Below are positions 46,283 to 52,546 of a stretch of 64,000 nucleotides of DNA, piece after piece. The stretch is from contig NZ_CP107902.1 of the NCBI RefSeq assembly GCF_036013935.1, positions 5,861,001-5,925,000 of the forward strand, read 5' to 3'. The DNA is from Streptomyces sp. NBC_00461. Its GTDB lineage: Bacteria > Actinomycetota > Actinomycetes > Streptomycetales > Streptomycetaceae. Within the stretch, counting starts at the first letter, position 1; every line of letters starts with the position of its first letter. The notes under the pieces are model-generated. The model saw only the letters and a list, made by a program, of their open reading frames with translations. It ran no database searches and was not told the origin of the DNA. Position numbers and translations under genes: made by a program.

Positions 46283-46471
46283 TCAGGCGGCCGTGTCTTC
46301 GATGGACGACCACCAAGCGTCGAGGTCGGCGCGGCGGCAGCGAATCTGACCGTTGGGGAGCTTGATGAGCTTCGGGGCCTTACCCCGGGCGCGCATGCGG
46401 TAGAAGGCGGCGCGGCTCATGTCGATCTCTTCTAGGACTTCGGGGAGCTTGAGCATCTTCGGGCGAGCCAT
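46283..46471 (-). CDS. xis: Excisionase (MerR-like helix-turn-helix)
   Basis: 62 residues with a winged helix-turn-helix of the AlpA/Xis type: LPEVLEEIDMSRAAFYRMRARG, then KLIKLPNGQIRCRRADLDAWW. It directs excision with the integrase. The ATG at 46471 follows GAGGAGT; the frame is open upstream but that stretch has no gene-like sequence. Confidence 0.92.
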   Translation of the reverse strand: MARPKMLKLPEVLEEIDMSRAAFYRMRARGKAPKLIKLPNGQIRCRRADLDAWWSSIEDTAA

Positions 46472-46504
46472 CGTTGCGACTCCTCGTCTCGGGCCTTCTG
46501 GGGA

Positions 46505-46755
46505 ATCCGCAACATCCGCCACGCCGCAACATTGCTGGTCAGCGACTTGCATTTGTGGCGGATGCCGGTTGCGTTGCGGATAGGTGCCGCCACGCGGATG
46601 CGCGGCGGCACCTATCGGGTGCGGCTGGTCAGCCGGCGATGCGGAGCTGGCGTGTGTCGGTTTCCGCGAGCACGTGGCGGCTCTCGGAAGGGTCTTCCGC
46701 CACAGATTCACCCTCGTTGACCTGCGGTGTTGCGGACGTTGCGGATGTTGCGGAC
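46505..46755. repeat. Iteron-like GTTGCGGAY repeats and hairpin (origin or Xis region)
   Basis: GTTGCGGAC, GTTGCGGAT and GTTGCGGAC are in perfect tandem at 46729-46755, inside the 3' end of the DUF3631 gene. GTTGCGGAT recurs at 46573-46581, and inverted copies ATCCGCAAC-ATCCGCCAC lie at 46505-46522, facing GTGGCGGAT at 46555-46563. A 13-bp perfect inverted repeat GATAGGTGCCGCC / GGCGGCACCTATC (46579-46591 and 46604-46616) sits at the end of the DUF3631 gene. The 157-bp gap between xis and the DUF3631 stop is therefore almost entirely repeats, suggesting a replication origin or recombination/excision control site. Confidence 0.65.
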
Positions 46756-47897
46756 TTCTCGGGGGGAGGGGGGCAGTAGCGGTTCCAGGCGTCGCTGAGG
46801 TCTTCCGCGTAGTAGCCCTTCGGGGTGCCGCTCCCCACCCGGATGCCGCGGGGCTTGATGGGGCTGTTGTCGGGACGCACGTACTGGCTCAGGAACTTGG
46901 ACAGGGCCCGCGCGGTGAGCGGCTTGGTGCTTTGTCCGTCCTCGCTCAGATCGGCCCACGGCGCGTCATCGAGCCCGAGTAGGACTTCGAGGATGGCGGC
47001 GGTGGGCATGCGGTCCGCGCCGCAGAACGCGCGGTCACGCAGGTCCGTCAGCAGCCGCACCCCGAGCGATGCCTCATCGCCCTGCGAGGCTGCCTTGATG
47101 AGCGAGACACAGGCGATCCGGGCCCGCTCGGGCCATTGCCCACCGGCCGCGTCGGCGACGGCGAGAAGCGGTTCCCACACGTCCGCAGGGCGGTCGGAGA
47201 CTCCCTCGGGCATCTCCGGCCAGGCCGCGGCGACGTCGTCCCTGATGGTGATGGCCCAGTCGGCGAGCCGATCCCGCAACGCGTGCCCCTGCTTCTCATG
47301 GACGCGCCGACGGTAGGGCTCGGCCTTCTCGTTGGGGGCCTTCTTGCGCATCCGGATGATGACCGAGCGGGTCAGGATTGTGTCCGGCAGCGAGCCGAGC
47401 CCGGCCATGGCGACGGCGCAGAACGAGGAGAACCACTCGGTGCTCTGGTTGGAGCCGTCCCCGACGCAGCGCAGCGACTTGGCACCCCGCCGGTAGCCGG
47501 AGTTCAGAAACCCGCGCACCTCTTCGTTACCGCCGGCCTTGGGCCCGAACACGGTGTCGATCTCGTCGAAGAGGAGCGTCGGCGTGCCTCCCTCAGCCTC
47601 CACCAGCCGGAACAAGGCGTTGGCGGAGGCATTGACCGTGGTGGCCGCACGCGGGGTGAGGGTTTCCACGATCTCTAGCGCGCGGGACTTGCCTGATCCT
47701 GGTTCGGGGGAGAGGAACGCGAGACGGGCGGTGCCGTCGAACGCGTCGATCAGGTGGGCGTGGGCGTCCCACAGGGTGACGGCGACGTACGCGGCTTCGG
47801 TCGGAAAGATGTTGAAGCGGCGGTGGAACGCTTCGACCTCGTCGAGCAGAGCCGCGCCATCGATGGACGAATCGGGGGTGTTGGTGCTGGTGGTCAT
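46629..47897 (-). CDS. DUF3631 ATPase, AICE replication protein
   Basis: 422 residues. The P-loop ATPase part has Walker A SPEPGSGKSRALE (about residues 63-75) and Walker B TLLFDEIDTVFG (107-118), plus arginine-rich RSVIIRMRKK. The DUF3631 region fills the C-terminal half (DRPADVWEPLLAVADAAGG, LVRLL-type helices, LTARALSKFLSQYV). Family members are helicase-like partners of prim-pol replication proteins in integrative elements. The C-terminus SATSATSATPQ is encoded by the 9-bp iteron-like repeats. The ATG at 47897 overlaps the upstream gene's stop. Confidence 0.88.
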   Translation of the reverse strand: MTTSTNTPDSSIDGAALLDEVEAFHRRFNIFPTEAAYVAVTLWDAHAHLIDAFDGTARLAFLSPEPGSGKSRALEIVETLTPRAATTVNASANALFRLVEAEGGTPTLLFDEIDTVFGPKAGGNEEVRGFLNSGYRRGAKSLRCVGDGSNQSTEWFSSFCAVAMAGLGSLPDTILTRSVIIRMRKKAPNEKAEPYRRRVHEKQGHALRDRLADWAITIRDDVAAAWPEMPEGVSDRPADVWEPLLAVADAAGGQWPERARIACVSLIKAASQGDEASLGVRLLTDLRDRAFCGADRMPTAAILEVLLGLDDAPWADLSEDGQSTKPLTARALSKFLSQYVRPDNSPIKPRGIRVGSGTPKGYYAEDLSDAWNRYCPPPPEKSATSATSATPQVNEGESVAEDPSESRHVLAETDTRQLRIAG

Positions 47898-48256
47898 GCG
47901 GCGTTCCTCCTTTCCTGGGTGGTGCGGAGCGGGCATGCGTCGCGGTGGGCTTCGTGGTCGGCGATCAGGGCGTGCACCTTGGGGTGGCCCACGGCGCTGC
48001 GGTCCCGGCCGCACAGGCACTTCGAGGTGGCGGTGGGGGTGGTGCCACGAGGCGCCCGGATGCAGAGCCAGGCCACGGGGAAGCGCCCGTCACCCCGCGG
48101 CGGGGCGCTGTGGTCCTGCCCCGGGGGAAGGACTGAAAGGACGGCCTGACGGCCGTCGCCCGTGGTGCCACGGCCGCCGTCCGGGGCGGCCGGAAACAGG
48201 CGCGGACAGCCCGGTGTGGGTGGGTGAGGCTTTTCAGGGCCACGGCGGGGGCTCAT
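47894..48256 (-). CDS. Small AICE protein of unknown function
   Basis: 120 residues. The N-terminal half is Pro/Gly-rich; the C-terminal half is VAWLCIRAPRGTTPTATSKC then KCLCGRDRSAVGHPKVHALI and DHEAHRDACPL. The Cys/His spacing (C-x-C, H, H-x2-H, C) looks like a small zinc site. It overlaps both neighbours by 4 bases (ATGA), between prim-pol and DUF3631, so it is probably translated as part of the replication cassette. I recognise it from similar elements but no function is known to me. Confidence 0.75.
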   Translation of the reverse strand: MSPRRGPEKPHPPTPGCPRLFPAAPDGGRGTTGDGRQAVLSVLPPGQDHSAPPRGDGRFPVAWLCIRAPRGTTPTATSKCLCGRDRSAVGHPKVHALIADHEAHRDACPLRTTQERRNAA

Positions 48257-49161
48257 GCGGCCTCCCGCGGGCGGCAGGTGCGAATCGACCAGTCCAGGGC
48301 GCTGCGGATGGTGGTCCGGCACTCGGTCGCGGACAGGCCGGCCGCCTCGCCGGCCGCCTGAAAAGCCTCCTCCACCACGTCCCGGGTGATCTCGCCCCAG
48401 GCGACGAACCGCCCCAGGGCGCGGGCGCCCGCCAACAGTCGGTTGTTCCGGCCTCCTTCCGAGGTGCCGCGGACGGCGGCCGCCTCGCGCTCCAGTGCTG
48501 CCGTGGCGCGGCGGGTGGCCTGGCCCGGGATCAGGAGCGGAGCGGGCGCCGCGACGGGTGAGGACGGGGTCTGGAGCTGGAACAGAAGCCAGGAAGGCAG
48601 TCCCGCCACGGGGGCGCCGTTGATGACCTCGTAGTCGCCCTGCGGCGTGGTGCTGCCCGCGGCGACGATGTTGCCTCCCCATGCGCGGGTGTCGACGTTG
48701 GGCGCCACAGTCCGCGCGGTGTTGAACAGCCGGACCTCCGGCGCAACCGCGTAGTACAGGTGCAGTCCGCCGCTCGGTGTCCGCACCGTGTGGGTGAGGG
48801 GGATTGGCTGCCCGGCGCGCTCGCAGAGCGCCGCAAAGGACGTTGCGCCGTCAGGCGCGTCCGAACTGTCCTTCCCCTTCTGGTCCTTGGGGACGTCCAA
48901 GTCGACGACGACCAGGCCGGAGGGACCGGTGGCGATGCCGACGTTGAATGCGCCCGCAGACCACGCCCGGCGGATGCGGGCGGGGTTGGTGGTGGAGCGC
49001 TGCTCCCACTTCATGTGGCCGTCGGCGCACTCGCCCGCGCGGGGGCAGGCGCGTTCGCCGTGCAGCGCGGAGCCCTTGGCACCGGGGCGGAGCGGGTGGA
49101 CGTACCAGCCGCGCGCGGCGGCCGTCAGAGCAGCATTCAGCAGCTGCGAGGGTGTCGTCAT
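48253..49161 (-). CDS. Bifunctional DNA primase/polymerase (prim-pol)
   Basis: 302 residues. The archaeo-eukaryotic primase-like prim-pol fold shows GWYVHPLRPGAKGSALHGE, GIATGPSGLVVVDLDVPKD (metal-binding Asp pair), HTVRTPSGGLHLYYAVA (His motif) and DTRAWGGNIVAAGSTTPQGDY. The C-terminal helical domain (about 220-300) is typical of AICE replication initiators. Replicates the excised circular form with the DUF3631 ATPase. Overlaps the methyltransferase gene upstream by 4 bases. Confidence 0.93.
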   Translation of the reverse strand: MTTPSQLLNAALTAAARGWYVHPLRPGAKGSALHGERACPRAGECADGHMKWEQRSTTNPARIRRAWSAGAFNVGIATGPSGLVVVDLDVPKDQKGKDSSDAPDGATSFAALCERAGQPIPLTHTVRTPSGGLHLYYAVAPEVRLFNTARTVAPNVDTRAWGGNIVAAGSTTPQGDYEVINGAPVAGLPSWLLFQLQTPSSPVAAPAPLLIPGQATRRATAALEREAAAVRGTSEGGRNNRLLAGARALGRFVAWGEITRDVVEEAFQAAGEAAGLSATECRTTIRSALDWSIRTCRPREAA

Positions 49162-49790
49162 GCGGCGGTCCTCCCTTCGAGGGAGAGGAACTGGGCAGCG
49201 ATCCAGCGGGAGTAGGCGGGCGGCACTGCCTTGCGGGCCTCGACGTTGGTCATCCAGGTGCAGCCCATGGCGTCCGCGTAGGCCCGTTCACCCTTGTGCG
49301 CGAACGCCAGCAGGCCCTTGTGGTGCCAGCAGGGCGGCACCAGGTCCCCGCCCCCGCCCCGCGACGTCTCGAACGCGCGGTGACGGCGGACCCTGAGCCC
49401 GAACTGGGTACCGCACAGCAGGTAGTCCGCCCTCAGAGGTGCTTCGGGGACGTTCTCGATGACCCACGGAATCCCGGACGCCTGAAGCCGTGCGCGTTCA
49501 GGGGTGAGCAGATCGGGGTGGTTGTCGCGGCTGCCGCGCCAGGCCGTCACCCTGGCGAAGTGCTCACACGGCCACGAGGCGTGGAGCAGGTCGAAACCAC
49601 CCAGCGGGAAGGTGAGGGCGTCGGCCTGGTGGAAGGGGAAGGGGTAGTTGGGCTGCGGGCGGATGTCGACGCCCACGACGTCGAAGCCGGCCAGGTGATA
49701 GCCCATGCCGGCGCCGCCCTGGCAGCAGAAGGCGTCTAGCAGACGCGGGCGTTGGTCGACCCGGTGCCGGATGTCAGTGGGTTGGGTCAT
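49158..49790 (-). CDS. DNA cytosine-5-type methyltransferase (short)
   Basis: 210 residues. AdoMet motif LLDAFCCQGGAGMGYHLAGF (17-36) and acidic VVGVDIRPQ, catalytic Pro-Cys in ASWPCEHFARVTAW (Cys75) and the ENV motif WVIENVPEAP (109-118) place it with C5-cytosine methyltransferases. It is much shorter than typical (300+) and has little room for a target-recognition domain, like actinophage-type enzymes. Probably marks the element's DNA. The ATG is at 49790; divergent from the HNH nuclease gene with 101 bp between. Confidence 0.85.
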   Translation of the reverse strand: MTQPTDIRHRVDQRPRLLDAFCCQGGAGMGYHLAGFDVVGVDIRPQPNYPFPFHQADALTFPLGGFDLLHASWPCEHFARVTAWRGSRDNHPDLLTPERARLQASGIPWVIENVPEAPLRADYLLCGTQFGLRVRRHRAFETSRGGGGDLVPPCWHHKGLLAFAHKGERAYADAMGCTWMTNVEARKAVPPAYSRWIAAQFLSLEGRTAA

Positions 49791-49827
49791 GCTTGACCTC
49801 TCCAGTTCTGTGGTTGAGCTGGGATGA

Positions 49828-49865
49828 GGGGCAGCCGCGGTCTTTGGCGAGAGAGCGGCTGCCCC
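49828..49865. promoter_or_regulatory. Hairpin in divergent methyltransferase/HNH promoter
   Basis: GGGGCAGCCGC (49828-49838) pairs with GCGGCTGCCCC (49855-49865). The 16-base loop carries GTCTTTGGCGAGA, which overlaps it at 49840-49852. The same 13 bases are found in the loop of the hairpin at 51497-51540. It sits 27 bases upstream of the HNH start. Confidence 0.65.
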
Positions 49866-49891
49866 GGCCTGTGGGATGAAAAGGGGGCGCA

Positions 49892-50836
49892 ATGACGACT
49901 GCGTGGCTGCTGCTGGCCGTGGGGGATGCCCGCCAGCACGGCGGGAACGACGGCTACGACGACAACCCGCGTGAGCACTACCGGTGGGACAGCACCGTTC
50001 CAAACCACGCCCGTCTGGCGGTGGGGGACGTCGTCGCGCTGTGGGACAAGAAGGAGCTCATCGGTGTCTCGGCCATCGACAGCATCGAGACCGGCACCGA
50101 GGACAAGACCCTCTACTTCTGTCCGCAGTGCCAGAAGGCCGACTTCAAGCGGCGCTCACGGATGACGCCGGCCTGCCGCTGCAACCAGTGCGGCGCCACC
50201 TTCGACACGCCAGGGCAGAAGGTGAAGCCGGTCACCACCTACCTGTCGAGGCACGGCCGACGCTGGATGGACGGCCGCGGCCTGCTGACCGGGGCGCAGC
50301 TGCGGGCCCTGTGTGACTCGCCGAACTCACAGCTGAGCATGCGCCCGGCCCAGTGGGAGAAACTGCGCGATGCCCTGCTTGCAACTGGGCGGGCCAGCAC
50401 CGAGGCCGTCTCCGGCCTGACCGGCCAGCAGCACCGGCGGGTGCCCATCGCCGGCGGGCACCGGTTCGCGAAGGTCCGCACCCGGGTGGGGCAGGCGGCG
50501 TTCCGGGCCGCGCTGCTGCGCGAGCAGGGCCAGCAGTGCGCCATCAGCGGACCGGCCCCCGCCGAAGTACTGGAGGCGGCACACCTGTACAGCTACGCCG
50601 CAACCGGCGAGCATCACGACTTCGGCGGCCTGCTGCTGCGCCGGGACCTGCACACGCTGTTCGACAAGGGCCGCATCGCGGTCGACCCGGAAACGGGCCT
50701 GCTGGACGCTGACCCCGAGCTGGACGCCTATCCCGTCTATGCCGAACTTCACGGCAAACCGCTCGTCTTCGACCTACATGCCGAGCATCGGGTGTGGCTC
50801 GCGGCGCACTGGAATGCGCACCGGGCCGGTTCGTAG
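49892..50836 (+). CDS. HNH endonuclease with PUA/EVE-like domain and zinc ribbon
   Basis: 314 residues. Residues 1-70 (AWLLLAVGDARQHGGNDGYDD, HARLAVGDVVALWDKKELIGVSAI) resemble a PUA/EVE-like base-reading domain. A zinc ribbon follows: Cys77-x2-Cys80 and Cys97-x2-Cys100. The C-terminal HNH module has Cys216, His231 in LEAAHLYSYA and His254 in GGLLLRRDLHTLFDKG; the middle Asn of HNH is Gly here, a variant I have seen in this family. Likely a modification-dependent (type IV-like) restriction enzyme or a homing-type nuclease. Plus strand, divergent from the C5 methyltransferase. Specificity is inferred, not shown. Confidence 0.82.
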   Translation: MTTAWLLLAVGDARQHGGNDGYDDNPREHYRWDSTVPNHARLAVGDVVALWDKKELIGVSAIDSIETGTEDKTLYFCPQCQKADFKRRSRMTPACRCNQCGATFDTPGQKVKPVTTYLSRHGRRWMDGRGLLTGAQLRALCDSPNSQLSMRPAQWEKLRDALLATGRASTEAVSGLTGQQHRRVPIAGGHRFAKVRTRVGQAAFRAALLREQGQQCAISGPAPAEVLEAAHLYSYAATGEHHDFGGLLLRRDLHTLFDKGRIAVDPETGLLDADPELDAYPVYAELHGKPLVFDLHAEHRVWLAAHWNAHRAGS

Positions 50837-50860
50837 CCGTCACGAAGTTGGGGGGATGCT

Positions 50861-51431
50861 GTGGGAAGTACTGCCATCGCGCTGGTGGCCGCGGCCGTGG
50901 GTGTCACCGGGACCCTGCTCGCCCCGGTCTTCGCGCAGAGATCCGGGGCGAAGGCGCAGGAGGCGGAGTTCGGACGGCAGCAGCAGGCCGTCCAGGCGCA
51001 GTGGGACCGCGAACAGCAGCATGCGGAACTCGGGGTGCGCCGTACCTGTTACATCGAGACGAACGCGGCCTACCGCCGTTACCGCACGGAGCAGATGAAC
51101 TATTTGTGGCACGTGCACCGTGGCGAGGTCGGTCAGGGAGTCCCTGGAAGCGGCCCGTCATGCCCATCACGCCGCGTTCGCCGAAGCGCAGATGGTGGCC
51201 TCCCCTGCCGTGCTCGCGCAGCTTGATGCGGTGGCCAAAGCGCTGGCTGAGGGATACCGCCGGACCAAGTGCCTGGAAGAGGGCATTCCCGATGAGGGCG
51301 ACACCTTCGAAGTCATCGAGGCGTACCTTCAGTGGATCTGGGAGCGCTGGGAAGAGATGAGGGCCGTCATGCGGGCAGACCTGGGACAGGCCAACTCCCC
51401 GGCACCCCCGTCAGGTGACGGCGCTCTGTAG
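50861..51431 (+). pseudogene. Frameshifted gene for a membrane-anchored coiled-coil protein
   Basis: The first part starts with GTG at 50861 behind GGGGGGA. It encodes an N-terminal helix (TAIALVAAAVGVTGTLLAPVF) and a long helical segment (KAQEAEFGRQQQAVQAQWDREQ ... YRTEQMNYLWHVHRGE), then continues in frame into unlike sequence ending at 51226. Natural continuation lies in the +1 frame, RESLEAARHAHHAAFAEAQM to DLGQANSP, ending at 51431. The frame changes around 51118-51130 (GAGGTCGGTCAGGGAG), by one extra or two missing bases. Either a pseudogene, a sequencing error or, less likely, programmed frameshifting. Confidence 0.7.
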
Positions 51432-51496
51432 CTGCTGGGCTACCGGTCTGAGAGGCACTATGGATACCGGCGGCCCCGTATGAGGGTGCTGGCTGG

Positions 51497-51540
51497 CAAG
51501 GGCGGCCCCGGAGTCTTTGGCGAGATGAGGGCCGCCCTTG
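51497..51540. terminator. Hairpin after ssb with shared loop motif
   Basis: CAAGGGCGGCCC pairs with GGGCCGCCCTTG (12 bp) across a 20-base loop containing GTCTTTGGCGAGA (51513-51525), identical to the loop of the hairpin at 49828-49865. It starts 66 bases after the frameshifted gene and ends 7 bases before the ssb stop, so it may terminate both convergent transcripts. Confidence 0.7.
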
Positions 51541-51546
51541 GCGCAG

Positions 51547-51987
51547 CTAGAACGGGGGCTTGGGGCTGTTGCCGTCGGTCGTCCACGGGGCATCTGCTGG
51601 GGTACCGCCGTTGTCGCCCGTGGTCTTGCCGTTGATGCTCACGGTGGTGAAGCGCAGGGACGCGCCGATCTCGTCGACCTCGACGGCGAGCATGGAGCGG
51701 TTGTCGCCCTCCGGGGTCTTCCAGTCGTGCTGCCGGATGCGACCGGACAGCACCACCCGCGAGCCCTTGCCGAGGGACTCGGCGACGTGTTCGGCCAGGG
51801 CGCGCCAGGCGGCGCAGCGGAAGAACGTGGACGTGCCGTCCTTCCACTGGTTCGCCTCGCGGTCGAAGGTGCGCGGTGTGGACGCGACGGTGAACTTCGC
51901 GAGCGCCTGGCCGGAGTCGGTGAACTTCAACTCGGGGTCGGTGGTCAGGTTGCCGATGATGGTGATCGGGGTCTCTCCGAAGGACAT
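51547..51987 (-). CDS. ssb: Single-stranded DNA-binding protein
   Basis: 146 residues. OB-fold hallmarks are PITIIGNLTTDPELKFTDSG, TVASTPRTFDREANQWKDG, FFRCAAWRALAEHVAESLGKGSRVVLSGRIRQHDW and NRSMLAVEVDEIGASLRF. The C-terminal tail is short and ends NSPKPPF instead of the usual acidic DDDIPF tip. Accessory SSB for element replication or transfer of single strands. The ATG at 51987 lies 2 bases after the end of the frameshifted small gene upstream. Confidence 0.94.
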   Translation of the reverse strand: MSFGETPITIIGNLTTDPELKFTDSGQALAKFTVASTPRTFDREANQWKDGTSTFFRCAAWRALAEHVAESLGKGSRVVLSGRIRQHDWKTPEGDNRSMLAVEVDEIGASLRFTTVSINGKTTGDNGGTPADAPWTTDGNSPKPPF

Positions 51988-51989
51988 GG

Positions 51990-52137
51990 TCACTCGCTTT
52001 CGGGTGTGGTGGGCTGGTGGTCGGCGGTGACGTAGAGGCGGGTGCGCTTGCCGTCGCTGGTGGGGTACTGGCGTGCCGGGCCGGTGTCGAACGCGGTCGG
52101 CGTCGTCCGGCTCGCAGATGACGCGGATCTCGAACAT
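51990..52137 (-). pseudogene. Frameshifted remnant of a small AICE protein
   Basis: A strong ribosome site (AAAAGGAG) and ATG at 52137 start FEIRVICEPDDADRVR, the N-terminus of a small protein common beside ssb in these elements. The expected C-terminus, FDTGPARQYPTSDGKRTRLY then VTADHQPTTPESE and a TGA at 51990-51992, lies in another frame. The 148-bp length is not a multiple of three, and the two halves join with about 5-7 residues missing, so a small deletion broke the gene. In the original frame translation would read on into ssb. Confidence 0.72.
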
Positions 52138-52155
52138 GGCGCTCCTTTTCGCAGG

Positions 52156-52377
52156 TCAGCGCTCAGAGCGGAAGAGTTTGAGGGTGATGCCGCCGACGCC
52201 TATGGGTCCGGCGGCATGTGCGATGACGGTCGCGGTATGGGCGGCGATGCCGAGCAGCCAGGCCAGGGCAGTAACCAGTCCCCAGACGCCGACCACGAAC
52301 GCGCCGGCTATGGCGAACGGGTACAGGAAGCGCCGCCACGGGAAGTCGGTGCCGCTGGTGCCGTTGATGTTCGCCAT
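52156..52377 (-). CDS. Small AICE membrane protein
   Basis: 73 residues. A short polar N-terminus (DFPWRRF) precedes a long hydrophobic stretch with one or two helices (LYPFAIAGAFVVGVWGLVTALAWLLGIAAHTATVIAHA), then a small C-terminus ending LKLFRSER. ATG behind GGAGAT. Position between the transfer ATPase and ssb suggests a minor transfer or entry-exclusion component. Function unknown. Confidence 0.75.
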   Translation of the reverse strand: MANINGTSGTDFPWRRFLYPFAIAGAFVVGVWGLVTALAWLLGIAAHTATVIAHAAGPIGVGGITLKLFRSER

Positions 52378-52546
52378 AACGGGATCTCCTTGTCTCTCGG
52401 GGCGGTGCGGGGTGGCCGGGCGGCCTGTTCAGTCCTGGCTCGCCGCGCGCGGGCGGGTGGGCGAGGACTGGACGGAGCGTCCGGAGGTGAGCACGCGTGA
52501 GGGCCCGCACCCTCGGGGGGCGCGGGCCGTCAGTGGCAGGTGTGCG

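Noticed and set aside
49787-50008. Minus-strand 73-codon frame opposite the HNH start
   Set aside because: Low-complexity, no ribosome site, and it overlaps the divergent promoter and the start of the well-supported HNH gene.
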